A DNA stretch of 43,808 nucleotides from Desulfocucumis palustris (GCF_002933875.1 NZ_BFAV01000124.1:1-43808); one strand, 5' to 3'. Shown: positions 18,765 through 27,852, counted from the stretch's first letter. The notes: generated from the letters alone by a model not told the origin. Made by a program: numbers and translations.

Positions 18765-20075
18765 CTACCTTTCATGTGCTTTCGCCCTTCCTATCCCCGA
18801 ATAAATAAAGCCGCAATTATTTATTATGCAAGGATCAAGGCAGTTTCGCCCATCAACAATTAAAAACGGTTCATTCATGACTATCTTTATTTCTGACCAA
18901 TTTGTATCTATAAATTGGTCCCATTCAGTTGCAACTACAACTGCTTCTGTGCCTTTAACTGTATCTAATATATTTTTACCAAATCGTATCTGATCTTTCC
19001 GGAACAAATTGATATTCAAATTCTTACGTATAGGGTCATATATACTAACATTAGCGCCTTCATCCAGCAATAAACGTATTATATCCAGAGAAGGTGATTC
19101 TCTAATATCGTCTGTACCTGGTTTGAAGGTCAGCCCGAGCACAGCAATATTTTTATTAACTAAATTACCAAGATACGATCGCAATTTCTGAACCGGTAAT
19201 AACCTTTGCCGACTATTAACAATGATTGTTGCTCTCAGTAGTTCAAAATTATGTCCATTTATAGTTGATAGAAAATTTAATGCACGTACATCTTTGGGAA
19301 AACATGATCCCCCATAGCCAATACCTGCTTTTAAAAACCCCTCACCAATTCTATTATCAAGACCAATCCCGGTTGCTACTGAGTTTATGTCGGCCCCCAG
19401 GCAGTCGCACAAGCAAGCTATCTCATTTATAAAACTTATTTTTGTTGCTAAAAATGCATTAGCAGCGTATTTTATTAACTCCGCGCTGGTAATATCAAGT
19501 TTAACAATTCTTGCGTTTAAGGAATCATATAAAGCACTAACCTCTTCAATTGCTTTGTTATTGTTCCCTCCAATAACTATTCTGTCCGGATAGAACCAAT
19601 CTTTTAATGCTTGTCCCTCACGTAGGAACTCAGGATTGGAAATATAATTTATTTTATATGAAAAACCAGCTAGGTACTTTTTATACAATAGTTCTCCGGT
19701 ACCAGGCGGAACTGTACTTTTCATTATTATTGTTAGTGAATTAATTGTTCTCTCTTTAATCCATTCAATTGTGTATTCAACTTGTGAAAGATCAGCAGCT
19801 CCATCGGGCCTGGAGGGGGTACCCACACAAATTATCACAATACCGCAATCAATATTCTTTATTTCTGCAATATTTTTGAAGGAAATTCTTTGATTTAGTC
19901 TTGCTTCGTCAATTACTTCTTTTAGACCGGGCTCATAGATATCTATCTTACCATTATTCAGGGAATTAATTTTTTTTATATTTATATCAACACCTGTAAT
20001 TTGATAACCAGCCTTTGCCAATCCGGCAACTGCAACCAAACCAACATACCCTAAACCAATTACCATTATTCTCAA
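18765..20075 (-). CDS. ugd: UDP-glucose 6-dehydrogenase
   Basis: About 436 residues; oxidises UDP-glucose to UDP-glucuronate with two NAD. The Rossmann motif VIGLGYVGLV is at the N-terminus, the catalytic cysteine lies in YGGSCFPKD, and LGLTFKPGTDDIRESPSLDI begins the C-terminal domain. I place the start at a TTG (20075) because AGGTGA ends 5 bases before it; a GTG three codons upstream lies inside that site and the ATG three codons later is 14 bases away. Together with galU it makes an acidic sugar donor. Confidence 0.93.
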   Translation of the reverse strand: MRIMVIGLGYVGLVAVAGLAKAGYQITGVDINIKKINSLNNGKIDIYEPGLKEVIDEARLNQRISFKNIAEIKNIDCGIVIICVGTPSRPDGAADLSQVEYTIEWIKERTINSLTIIMKSTVPPGTGELLYKKYLAGFSYKINYISNPEFLREGQALKDWFYPDRIVIGGNNNKAIEEVSALYDSLNARIVKLDITSAELIKYAANAFLATKISFINEIACLCDCLGADINSVATGIGLDNRIGEGFLKAGIGYGGSCFPKDVRALNFLSTINGHNFELLRATIIVNSRQRLLPVQKLRSYLGNLVNKNIAVLGLTFKPGTDDIRESPSLDIIRLLLDEGANVSIYDPIRKNLNINLFRKDQIRFGKNILDTVKGTEAVVVATEWDQFIDTNWSEIKIVMNEPFLIVDGRNCLDPCIINNCGFIYSGIGRAKAHER

Positions 20076-20148
20076 AAATGTCACCTGCTTTCTGCATCAT
20101 TAAATTGTTTATTAAAATAAAATTAAAGCAATTTTACAAAATATGTTT

Positions 20149-21384
20149 TCAGCAAACATGTTTCTCATAAAATTGCAGTATATTTTTTAAAACCTTTTCA
20201 GATTTATACTTATTCAAAATTAGTTTTATATTACTCGCCATTTCATTCCTTGTATCCTCATTATCATGTAGTTCGATCAAGCATTTAAACAATGATTTAA
20301 CATTGCCGGCTGGGAAAACCAGCCCTGCATTCTCTACGATATCCGGAGGAGCACCTAGATCCGAAACTATGCAAGGCAAACCATAAGTCATTGCCTCTAA
20401 TATTGTCCTCCCAAATGGTTCTGGCCAAACTCCTGGATGAACAAAGATATCAGATGCCTGATAAAAAGACCATATATCTTTATGTTTAACTCCACCTGGA
20501 AAGATAACATTCTTTGTTATCCCAAGATTGGAGCTTAATTCCATTAACATTGTTTTTTGTGGTCCATTCCCAACAATTATTAACTCACTATTAGGTCTTT
20601 CCTTTATAAAGAGTGCAAAAGCCCGTATAAGTACATCTACCCCTTTATGCTCACTCAGACCACCTACAAATAAAATTTTAAAGTTCTTTTCACTTTGATA
20701 TTCATGTTTTTCTAATAGTTTAATGCCACAATTTATTGGCTTTATATTGTCTTCCATAAAGTTTGGTATAATTTGAATTATTTCACTGTTATATCCATGT
20801 TGAGAATAAATAGTTTTAACAGAATTACTAATAGCAATGTATCCATCAATTTTCTTCATTAAACAAATTAGGGCAGGATATACCAAAGAATAAAAAGGCG
20901 CTAGTATTTTACTAAAAAAGCCTCTACCCCTTGCCAGACATTTTGTGCGTTTGTACCAACTGCATATCTCTCGCCCGTTACACAAATAACCTCCAGTGGG
21001 GCAAACACCTGCGTAATTATTTAAGGTAGCAACGACTGTTTTTTTGCCACCCAATACTTTGTACAAACCAGCTGCTGCCATGGGGAATACATTATAAATA
21101 TGAAACATATCAATATTTTTTTCGGCTTTCTTTAATTCAAATAACAATCTAGGAAGCAGGGTAAGTGGAGGAGCAAATAATTCCAACGGTTTTAAGTTAA
21201 CTTGGTTATTTTTTTTAATATTATTCAAACCTTCCATATTAACAAGATTATTTGGATAGGAATACAAAGCAATAGTTACATTTCTTTTTATTAACTCCCC
21301 TATTAGAAGTCTTATGGACTCCTCGTTGCCTCCCCTACATCTATTCAGAGAGGAGACACATGTAATTATAGCTAAATTAAGCAT
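20149..21384 (-). CDS. Glycosyltransferase family 4
   Basis: A 411-residue GT-B retaining transferase. The donor domain has FVGGLSEHKGVDVLIRAFAL, IVGNGPQ and the conserved acidic box WPEPFGRTILEAMTYGLP. The N-terminal domain has a cysteine-rich insert (CPTGGYLCNGREICSWYKRTK) of the kind seen in a GT4 subgroup. TAGGTG precedes the ATG. It follows another GT4 gene by 42 bases in the same operon. Confidence 0.9.
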   Translation of the reverse strand: MLNLAIITCVSSLNRCRGGNEESIRLLIGELIKRNVTIALYSYPNNLVNMEGLNNIKKNNQVNLKPLELFAPPLTLLPRLLFELKKAEKNIDMFHIYNVFPMAAAGLYKVLGGKKTVVATLNNYAGVCPTGGYLCNGREICSWYKRTKCLARGRGFFSKILAPFYSLVYPALICLMKKIDGYIAISNSVKTIYSQHGYNSEIIQIIPNFMEDNIKPINCGIKLLEKHEYQSEKNFKILFVGGLSEHKGVDVLIRAFALFIKERPNSELIIVGNGPQKTMLMELSSNLGITKNVIFPGGVKHKDIWSFYQASDIFVHPGVWPEPFGRTILEAMTYGLPCIVSDLGAPPDIVENAGLVFPAGNVKSLFKCLIELHDNEDTRNEMASNIKLILNKYKSEKVLKNILQFYEKHVC

Positions 21385-21425
21385 AATTAAACACCTATTT
21401 AAGAAAAATATGTTACCATAACAAT

Positions 21426-22550
21426 CTATGCTAAGTTCTTATAATAATTCTCCAAATAATTAACAATATTGTCCCAATCATACTTTTCAGCAAAATTAGT
21501 GCATTCCTGTTCTAAATCCTTACTATTATCAATCGCCATCATTATTGCACTAGCCAAGTAGTTGGGATTGGGTTTACTTACATACCCATTCTTCCCATCG
21601 GTAACCAACTCTTTTGCAGCATTTCTAGCATGTTCAATTGTAACTACCGGAACACCGGCAGCATTTGCTTCTAATACAACAATACCAAAGCCTTCCCGGG
21701 TGGAGGGCAAAACAAATGTACTTGAATTTTTTATTTGCGCTATCAAATCTTCATATTCACCTATAAAACCTTTTAAAAAGACATTATTTTGTAATTTATA
21801 ATTTGTAATTAATTTTTCTAGTTCCTCTTTCATAGGCCCATTACCAATAATTAAACACTTTATATTGGGCCTGCTATTTTTTATCAAATTTACCGAATCC
21901 AACAAAAGCTCTAATCCTTTTTCCTTAATTAATCTACCAGCAAACACTATATCGTAATAGTGCCCATTTGGCTTAACTTTATGAATTTGTTTAAAATCTA
22001 TTCCATTAGGAACAATGGAAATATTGGCTTTCTGATTTATCATTTTTAAACTACTTGCAGTTGACTCTGAAACTGCAATCATTTCATTTGACATTAACGC
22101 TACAAGTCTTTCAACAAGCAACCCCATACTTCCAATAATGCCAAGATACTCAAACCAGTATTTACCCCAAACTTCATGCCAGGTAATAACTATTTTGCTT
22201 CGGCGGTAAACCACACAATATTTTGAGGGAAATGTGGAGAAGTATGGAAAATTTTGCACATCAATGATATCGTACTTCTCTTTTAACAATGGTGATAGCA
22301 CTTTACATGCAAAATAAATAGCCTCACGTATAGAGCGACGGTTATTGGAGAATAATGACATTGGTTTGCACACACCGTGTAGATATATGCCATCTTGATT
22401 TATAATGTCATTACCTGTCCAATATTTCATACAATACATATGAACTTCATGACCCTTTTGACTAAGGCGTCTACTAATTTCCCATATTCTTTTTTCAACT
22501 CCGCCAACATAGTAAGGATAAGCATTATCATAAACGTATGCTATTCTCAT
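21426..22550 (-). CDS. Glycosyltransferase family 4
   Basis: A 374-residue GT-B retaining transferase. It starts RIAYVYDNAYPYYVGGVEKR, the Gly-rich acceptor loop, and ends with FAGRLIKEKGLELLLDSV, IGNGPMKEEL and the EX7E box STREGFGIVVLEANAAGVP. The ATG at 22550 is preferred to the TTG just before it, with GATGAG upstream. Likely acts on a lipid-linked or membrane-bound glycan on the cytoplasmic side. Confidence 0.9.
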   Translation of the reverse strand: MRIAYVYDNAYPYYVGGVEKRIWEISRRLSQKGHEVHMYCMKYWTGNDIINQDGIYLHGVCKPMSLFSNNRRSIREAIYFACKVLSPLLKEKYDIIDVQNFPYFSTFPSKYCVVYRRSKIVITWHEVWGKYWFEYLGIIGSMGLLVERLVALMSNEMIAVSESTASSLKMINQKANISIVPNGIDFKQIHKVKPNGHYYDIVFAGRLIKEKGLELLLDSVNLIKNSRPNIKCLIIGNGPMKEELEKLITNYKLQNNVFLKGFIGEYEDLIAQIKNSSTFVLPSTREGFGIVVLEANAAGVPVVTIEHARNAAKELVTDGKNGYVSKPNPNYLASAIMMAIDNSKDLEQECTNFAEKYDWDNIVNYLENYYKNLA

Positions 22551-22604
22551 CAACTCATCATCACCAATAAAGATAATTTAACTTCAGGGAAAAATAAATT
22601 GTGC

Positions 22605-23333
22605 CTAGCCCGGCAGGGCTGGTTTTTCGATGCGTTGAAAAACCAGCGGGAAATGCCTCAATATGGTCATGAAAATCCTATAGCCGTCTTTTAACCCATT
22701 GAGCTTTGCTTTGCCAATCCTGTCTCTATACATGATATGGATGTCTTTGACTCTCAAACCCATTCTGGCAGCCTTGATGCATATTTCCGACTCTATTCCA
22801 AAACCTTTGGATTCCAGCTTCATACTCTCAATATAGGCTTTCTTAAGGCCATATAAACCTGTCAGCGGGTCATATCCTTTAAAACCATATATGTATCGAA
22901 TGCTGTTTCTAAAAATGGCATTGCCAATTCTATTAAAGGCGGGAATATTCATCTGGCCTGTCTTCCGCGAAGCCAGCGCCATGTCAAAGCTTTCCAAAGC
23001 TTTTGCAACTTTTAATATCCCATCTGGAGGGTAGGTGTTGTCGGCATCAATGAATATAATGTTTTCACCCCTGGCTTCTTTGATGCCGGTTTTCATGGCA
23101 GCGCCTTTACCAGAGTTGTGCTCATGGGAAATGACCCGGCAGGGAAACCTTTTAGCCACCTCTCTGGTTCTGTCTTTAGAGCCGTCATCCACAACAATTA
23201 TTTCAAAACTATCGTTAATCAACCTAAAGACATCATTTAGAACTACAGGCAATCCTTCCTCTTCGTTGTAGGCGGGTATAATCAAGCTATATTTTATTTC
23301 TCCGGGAAAATTTTTTGCTTTTTCGTTATTCAC
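22605..23333 (-). CDS. Glycosyltransferase family 2, dolichyl-phosphate-mannose synthase-like
   Basis: A 242-residue GT-A inverting transferase. SLIIPAYNEEEGLPVVL begins the nucleotide-binding fold, VVDDGSKDRT is the first acidic motif, HNSGKGAAMKTGIKEARG follows, and DADNTYPP gives the metal-binding DAD. The C-terminus lacks the extra membrane helices of longer members. Similar enzymes use UDP-glucose or GDP-mannose and a polyprenyl phosphate acceptor. The start is GTG, with GGGAG about 12 bases upstream. Confidence 0.88.
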   Translation of the reverse strand: MNNEKAKNFPGEIKYSLIIPAYNEEEGLPVVLNDVFRLINDSFEIIVVDDGSKDRTREVAKRFPCRVISHEHNSGKGAAMKTGIKEARGENIIFIDADNTYPPDGILKVAKALESFDMALASRKTGQMNIPAFNRIGNAIFRNSIRYIYGFKGYDPLTGLYGLKKAYIESMKLESKGFGIESEICIKAARMGLRVKDIHIMYRDRIGKAKLNGLKDGYRIFMTILRHFPLVFQRIEKPALPG

Positions 23334-23440
23334 GCAAACTCACTCTCCCTCAAAATATCAATCGCCACCGACGGACCTCGGAATTAAATCAAGCAGTCTT
23401 CATTCCCGGGGGATCAGGTAATATTCCTAACCTGAGCAGC

Positions 23441-24631
23441 CTAGCAGTAGTTCAGTATCCTTTTGAAACCGGCCATGAAAAATCTCTGCGCCCAGGGCCT
23501 GGCAAAAGTCAATCTTCCCGCCAACCACGATGGGTAATCGATATCGCCGTATCTGGATATGATACTTCGCCATAAGGGACGTCTGAAAAAACGGATCAAT
23601 GTGTCCATTTCCTTGTCGGACATTGTAAGGAAAATATTCCTGTGACCGAGGGCTGTCTGTATTTCCTCTGCCATCGCCTCCTCCCATAACCATTGATATT
23701 CTGAAAGGAACTCCGGGGATAGATTTCCTTTGGAAAGCGCTTTAGCCGCCACTCTGGCGCAAAGCTCCGCACCCAACAACCCAAGATACAGCCCTCCCCC
23801 TGAAATGGGTTTGGTCTGGCAGGCAGCATCCCCAACCAGCAATGTTCTCTCTCCGTAAATTCTGGATAACATACCGACGGGAACAACGCCACCGGTGCCG
23901 CGGATAATTTTCATACCCTTAAAAATCCCCGGATTGGCCTCCACCATCCTATTAAAATAATATCTGGGGTGCTTGTCCCTCCGGCTTACGCCAATTCCTA
24001 CCCTTGCGCGCTTTTCGTCCACCGGGATAACCCATCCGAACCAGCCCGGCGCGATTTCCCTGCCTAGGAAGATGTGAACCATATCTTTTTCCGGGCACTC
24101 CAGCTCTACTTCGGCTGCGCACATGCGGATCACTTCCTCGGCTTTGGAAGCATTGATCCGGCGGGCCACACTGGAATTGGACCCGTCTGCCCCGATCAGC
24201 AAACGTGTTCTGGCTGTATACTCTCCGCTGTTAGACTTTAACTTTACGCTGGTCTCATCGGGAAAAAATTCGCCTATACTGGCCCTTACCCCGGTCAGTA
24301 TCTCCGCGCCGGCGCATTGAGCTCTTTCCGATAAATTACGGTCAAATTCCGAGCGGTCAATCACAAGGGCGTATGCCTTTTGGTCCCTGATTAAAAGCAC
24401 TTCCCCACCGGGGGAGTGGACAAAAGCGCCGTGGATTTGGTTGATTATTATGGCGTCCGGCATGGCTGCAGTTTTCAAGGTTCTGGGACTGACGAGCCCT
24501 GCACACTGCATGGGCTCGCCTATTTTCCGATGCTCCTCGGCTACCAGTACCTTATAACCTTTTTCAGCAATAAGCCGGGCTGTCTCACAGCCCGCCGGGC
24601 CTCCACCAACCACTAGGACGTCATAATTCAT
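23441..24631 (-). CDS. Geranylgeranyl reductase family FAD-dependent oxidoreductase
   Basis: A 396-residue flavoprotein. The FAD-binding VVGGGPAGCETA is at the N-terminus, and the second FAD motif is LLVGDAACQTKPISGGG. The order and the CAGLVSP and FGWVIP stretches fit the geranylgeranyl reductase family, which saturates isoprenoid double bonds in archaeal lipids, chlorophyll and quinone side chains. In this glycan cluster it might reduce a polyprenyl carrier, but this is inferred. The ribosome binding site is weak. Confidence 0.82.
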   Translation of the reverse strand: MNYDVLVVGGGPAGCETARLIAEKGYKVLVAEEHRKIGEPMQCAGLVSPRTLKTAAMPDAIIINQIHGAFVHSPGGEVLLIRDQKAYALVIDRSEFDRNLSERAQCAGAEILTGVRASIGEFFPDETSVKLKSNSGEYTARTRLLIGADGSNSSVARRINASKAEEVIRMCAAEVELECPEKDMVHIFLGREIAPGWFGWVIPVDEKRARVGIGVSRRDKHPRYYFNRMVEANPGIFKGMKIIRGTGGVVPVGMLSRIYGERTLLVGDAACQTKPISGGGLYLGLLGAELCARVAAKALSKGNLSPEFLSEYQWLWEEAMAEEIQTALGHRNIFLTMSDKEMDTLIRFFRRPLWRSIISRYGDIDYPSWLAGRLTFARPWAQRFFMAGFKRILNYC

Positions 24632-24676
24632 ACAGGACCAGTTTCCTTTCTACACCGGCTTTTTTAAGCAGGCTTT

Positions 24677-24946
24677 TTAAAGGATATTTACGATTTTGAC
24701 GAACACGACGGACACAAAAACCATCGACAGCGGGATAATACCGACATTCAAGGCCCTATCCAGCGCACCAGGCAGGGTAAACTCAGGAGCAGATGAATTC
24801 TCCGAGGCCGCCCCCGCCAGCTCCTTTGCGATAAGCAGCGTTATCAAGGTTATCGTGGCAATCAGGCCGAACCCGGCTACTAAGGATGTGGCTGTGGTAA
24901 CCGTGCTCACGGCAGCCGCGGTTACGGCGGTTACTGTGGAAATCAT
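24677..24946 (-). CDS. Small two-helix membrane protein
   Basis: An 89-residue protein of unknown family. Residues 1-45 are rich in Thr, Ala and Val and run into a helix (about 25-46), followed by a polar stretch (ASENSSAPEF) and a second helix (about 66-87). The start at 24946 follows AGGGGGGAG by 7 bases, a very strong site. It is the first gene downstream of the regulatory arrays at 25300-25550, though about 350 bases from the nearer promoter, so a long leader would be needed. Composition is unlike a transporter; a signalling, immunity or pore role cannot be told. Confidence 0.65.
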   Translation of the reverse strand: MISTVTAVTAAAVSTVTTATSLVAGFGLIATITLITLLIAKELAGAASENSSAPEFTLPGALDRALNVGIIPLSMVFVSVVFVKIVNIL

Positions 24947-25299
24947 GACTTTCTCCCCCCTTATACTGCACATCGTTCAACATGATTCATTTGGCACATT
25001 AGAACATTATTGTTACAATTACTTTTCCTTGCATGATAATGGCATCCTTACCTATAAACGCTTATGTCATTCAGTCATTACTTAGCAAGTTAAATATGCA
25101 ATGACCACAAATAAGTTTAGTTAATTACAAAAACATTTAAACATGCATAATTACAGCGAATACCAGTTGTGAATTTTTAATTATTGGTAATACTTTTTTA
25201 AATTACTTCACACAAGAATTTACTGCCCCTCAATTGTTAATCAACCAACTAAAACCATTTAATCCTCCCTTCCAGAATTTCTACATATTGGACAATATA

Positions 25300-25382
25300 A
25301 AATTAGCAGCATTAAAGCAAATTGTCTATATTTATTGTGCGAATGTAACAATATCTTGTCTAATTCCTGCAAAACCCTGTCT
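25300..25382 (-). promoter_or_regulatory. Array A: three 21-base LytTR-type boxes plus promoter
   Basis: On the minus strand three boxes follow each other at an exact 21-base period: 25382-25362 starts AGACAGGG, 25361-25341 starts AGACAAGATATTG, 25340-25320 starts GCACAATAAA. The third runs into TAGACA (25328-25323), then 17 bases, then TAATTT (25305-25300), a plausible -35/-10 pair. Arrays B and C have the same phase and spacing. Direct repeats two helical turns apart are the usual target of LytTR regulators such as AgrA. Downstream, at 25269-25241, an SD-like GGGAGG precedes a five-codon open frame, possibly a leader. The remaining 24947-25240 shows no gene. Confidence 0.8.
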
Positions 25383-25406
25383 GGATTTGTGCCAAACAAA
25401 AATAAA

Positions 25407-25429
25407 GAAGGGTTCATCCAAAACCCTTC
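25407..25429 (-). terminator. Terminator hairpin upstream of array A
   Basis: GAAGGGTT pairs with AACCCTTC across a 7-base loop; on the minus strand it is followed by TTTATTTTT. It would stop any transcript coming from array D. A related hairpin occupies the same place before array B. Confidence 0.75.
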
Positions 25430-25487
25430 AATTATCCCCTAAACTTCGACATTTGCCAACATATAGTCATAGCTGACAACATCTAGT

Positions 25488-25550
25488 CCCATTGCTATGT
25501 TTTTGTCTAAAACCTACAATATCGTGTTTAATTTATACATAATCTTGTCT
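25488..25550 (-). promoter_or_regulatory. Array D: three 21-base LytTR-type boxes
   Basis: Three boxes at exact 21-base period on the minus strand: 25550 (AGACAAGATTATG), 25529 (AAACACGATATTG) and 25508 (AGACAAAAACATAG). The first two are close matches to those of arrays A and B. The -35/-10 block seen in A, B and C is not conserved here, and a terminator hairpin lies only about 60 bases downstream, so D has no gene of its own. It looks like a duplicated module that lost its gene. Confidence 0.7.
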
Positions 25551-25571
25551 GTATTTACATTGACAAATAGA

Positions 25572-25593
25572 ATGGTTGATTTATTAAAACCAT
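25572..25593 (-). terminator. Hairpin after the secreted Ig-like protein gene
   Basis: ATGGTT and AACCAT form a weak 6-base stem about 50 bases past the stop codon, followed on the minus strand by TCTATTTGTC. It occupies the same place relative to array D as the stronger hairpins do relative to arrays A, B and C. Confidence 0.45.
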
Positions 25594-25643
25594 GGCCCTC
25601 TTACTGCAATCGACAAACGCAGGCGCATCTCTGAAAAATGAGG

Positions 25644-26675
25644 TTATTCCTTATGACCGCCGCCTCCGGTTACATGGACAGTTCCCTGATAAACCCAATC
25701 AGTCTCGGGGTTATTAATATATGCCCGGAGGATTGTTTTGCCCTTTGCCGCACCTGTCAAAGTTTTTGTTGAATCATCCACTGTTGCAATACTGGCATCA
25801 TCTACTTTCCAGTGTAAAATGTATCCCGCCATGGAGAAGTCCAGAACCGACAGTTTTAATGGCAAGGTGTCGCCGGCTTTCAGATTAATGTTTTGATCCC
25901 ACTCTTTCCCGTTTTTCAGGAAATGGGTTTCTGACCGGACTGTCGCTTTCAACATGGCAATCTCACCGGCATAGCCCGGATCCACTTTGGCGCTGATAAT
26001 GTCCTTGGCATAAATCAGTTTGTCGATACTCCATCCTATAGTGCCGAGTTTGTTCAGGAAAAGGCTGTACTGGCCTGTGGCGGCTCTATTAAAGGCATCG
26101 CCGGCCCATCTTTCCATGGTGGTGCGTATCTGCCCGTAGTCCCCGGAGGCAAGGGCAATCAAATCTGACACGTTACCGGTAATAACGTTGGGAACCTCCC
26201 CTTTGGCCGCCAGCAAATAATCATACAGGTCGTCAATGTTGAAATCGCTTCCAAACAGCGCCGTGATTGTGGAGGCATGTTTTTCCCTAAAAGACTCCAT
26301 ATTATCCCTTAGCTCGCCTGCATGGGTGGAATACTGAATAGCCGCCAGATCGCAAACAAAATCGATTATTTTGCCCTTTGCCGCATCCTCTCCGCCCAGC
26401 TTGGTAATTACCTGGTCAGTCAATAATACAGCAAAAACATCCGGCCATGGAGCGCTATCAGGGTCCCTGCTCAGACTGGCAAGCTTTGCTTTGGCCGCGG
26501 CCACATCGTTCAGGCCTTCAGGGTCAAGCACCAGTTGATCGTAAACCTTATCTAATTGTTTTACCACATCTTTAACGGTATCGGCCCGGGCCTGGAGAGG
26601 CGCCGGGATAAACGTTACGCAGAAAACCATTAGCGTGCATAATATTAGAGTAGTTATCCGCCTGCACATTATCAT
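25644..26675 (-). CDS. Secreted protein with C-terminal Ig-like (BIG2-type) domain
   Basis: A 343-residue exported protein. Residues 1-32 are a signal peptide with cleavage near LQARADT. Residues 33-240 are alpha-helical with no family I recognise. Residues 250-340 resemble a bacterial Ig-like BIG2 domain, seen in KVDDASIATVDDSTKTLTGA and KGKTILRAYI. There is no wall anchor, SLH or sortase motif, so it may be released or held by the Ig domain. The promoter is array B, which ties it to the agr system. AAAAGGGGG lies 14 bases before the first ATG; a second ATG two codons on is also possible. Confidence 0.75.
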   Translation of the reverse strand: MIMCRRITTLILCTLMVFCVTFIPAPLQARADTVKDVVKQLDKVYDQLVLDPEGLNDVAAAKAKLASLSRDPDSAPWPDVFAVLLTDQVITKLGGEDAAKGKIIDFVCDLAAIQYSTHAGELRDNMESFREKHASTITALFGSDFNIDDLYDYLLAAKGEVPNVITGNVSDLIALASGDYGQIRTTMERWAGDAFNRAATGQYSLFLNKLGTIGWSIDKLIYAKDIISAKVDPGYAGEIAMLKATVRSETHFLKNGKEWDQNINLKAGDTLPLKLSVLDFSMAGYILHWKVDDASIATVDDSTKTLTGAAKGKTILRAYINNPETDWVYQGTVHVTGGGGHKE

Positions 26676-26770
26676 TCTAATCTTTCTAACCCCCTTTTAA
26701 TTCTATTAATCCTTTTGTTAATAATTTTGGTTTCACCCCCAGAAATATTTTTTCAAATTAGCTCACTTTA

Positions 26771-26853
26771 AAGTTAGCAATATTAAAACCGGTTGTCTAT
26801 ATCTACTGTATAAATGTAACAATATCGCGCTTAATTCTTACGTAATTTTGTCT
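26771..26853 (-). promoter_or_regulatory. Array B: three 21-base LytTR-type boxes plus promoter
   Basis: Minus-strand boxes at 26853-26833 (AGACAAAATTACG), 26832-26812 (AAGCGCGATATTG) and 26811-26791 (ATACAGTAGATATAG), then TAGACA (26799-26794), 17 bases and TAACTT (26776-26771). The array lies about 100 bases before the secreted Ig-like gene and just after the response regulator gene. Spacing and phase are identical to arrays A and C. Confidence 0.85.
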
Positions 26854-26871
26854 GGATTTACACCAATAAAA

Positions 26872-26892
26872 AAGGGTTCGCTTGGAACCCTT
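26872..26892 (-). terminator. Terminator of the agr operon
   Basis: AAGGGTTC pairs with GAACCCTT over a 5-base loop; on the minus strand the stem ends in TTTTTTATT. It overlaps the stop codon of the response regulator gene and separates it from array B. Confidence 0.8.
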
Positions 26893-27659
26893 CAACTGCT
26901 CTTTGAAGCTCTATAATTTGACAACTCTTCAAGTTCCTTAAATTTTTCAACTGTTATTAAAGGTCTGTTCTTTGTGTTTTCCATAACCAGTTCATAGCTG
27001 CTCCTACCCGCCGGGATAAGTTCCTTGACCATCTTTAAATTTACAATGAAACCGCTATGGCTTCTGAAGAATGGATACCCTGCCAATTGTTCTTCAAGAA
27101 TGGAGAGTTTTTCATTTGTTCTAATTTGGCCGCCGATAAAATAGATAGTGGATTTGCGACCTTCTTTGGTGACGTAGATGATGTCATCAAGATTCAAATA
27201 AACAAGTTTGTTATCGTTTTTAAAAAATTGTTTCCTGCTTACTTTTTTATTAGTATTTTTTATATATGACTTTGTCTTATCAGTAACCTTTCCGGACAAA
27301 ACCATTTTGATCCTATCAATTGTCTGCCGGACCCGGTTCATTTTAAAGGGTTTGACGATATAGTCAAAAGCATAGACATCAAAGGCTTCACCCCTGAACT
27401 CGCTGAAAGCTGTGGCAAATACAATAAAGGTCCAGGGGTTGATATCGAATATTTCCCGGGCCAGTTCCACACCATTTTTCCCCGGAAGATCGATATCTAA
27501 AAAAGCCACCTGAGGCGATAATTCTTTAATCAACTTTATTGCCTCCAGCCCGTTCCCGGCCTCACCGATGACCCTGACACCTTCAACCTCTTCAACCACT
27601 TTTTTGATCACATGACGCATATCCGAATCGTCTTCTGCAATCAAGACAGTTATTTTCAT
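26892..27659 (-). CDS. LytTR-family response regulator (AgrA-like)
   Basis: A 255-residue two-component regulator. Residues 1-118 are a receiver with acidic pocket Glu9-Asp10-Asp11, phospho-acceptor Asp55 (FLDIDLPG) and Lys103 (YIVKPF). Residues about 150-250 are a LytTR DNA-binding domain (YVTKEGRKSTIYF, FFRSHSGFIVNLKMVKEL). The order kinase-AgrB-AgrD-regulator makes it the output of the agr system. Its probable targets are the 21-base-spaced boxes at 25.3, 25.5, 26.8, 30.1 and 32.5 kb. The ATG at 27659 is preceded by a weak site (GGACGGGGAAATATCGC). A decayed copy of its first 45 codons lies directly upstream. Confidence 0.92.
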   Translation of the reverse strand: MKITVLIAEDDSDMRHVIKKVVEEVEGVRVIGEAGNGLEAIKLIKELSPQVAFLDIDLPGKNGVELAREIFDINPWTFIVFATAFSEFRGEAFDVYAFDYIVKPFKMNRVRQTIDRIKMVLSGKVTDKTKSYIKNTNKKVSRKQFFKNDNKLVYLNLDDIIYVTKEGRKSTIYFIGGQIRTNEKLSILEEQLAGYPFFRSHSGFIVNLKMVKELIPAGRSSYELVMENTKNRPLITVEKFKELEELSNYRASKSS

Positions 27660-27714
27660 GCGATATTTCCCCGTCCATACTCATATTTTGCGGGGGGAGA
27701 ACTGTGGCAAACGC

Positions 27715-27852
27715 CGCCACAGCCCATCCTCCGGCTTCGTCAATGCCTCTTTGCACCTTCAAGCCGTTAAACTACTTTTCTGCTCATTTAACACATGTCC
27801 GGGTCGTCTTAAACAATCAATACAGTTATTTTCCTGTGATATTTCCCCGTCC
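27715..27852 (-). pseudogene. Decayed partial copy of the response regulator 5' end
   Basis: This stretch aligns with the start of the regulator gene at a constant offset of 176 bases. The first 62 bases match at 52 positions (about 84 percent), including GGACGGGGAAATATC and GAAAATAACTGT. Similarity continues with small gaps to the region encoding EAGNGLEA. The start codon has become AGG and stop codons interrupt the frame. The part at about 27661-27705 likewise resembles the agrD tail (TTCTCCCCCCG against CGCTCCCCCCG). The simplest reading is a tandem duplication of the agrD-regulator junction followed by decay. Confidence 0.75.

Noticed and set aside
25241..25269. Five-codon minus-strand frame with a strong SD after array A
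   Set aside because: Too short to call a gene; mentioned only as a possible leader.
27661..27727. A 23-codon minus-strand frame (starting MGCGGVCHSSPP) as a second AgrD
   Set aside because: Its GGAGG touches the ATG, it lacks the hydrophobic leader and aromatic ring, and it is explained as a decayed duplicate.
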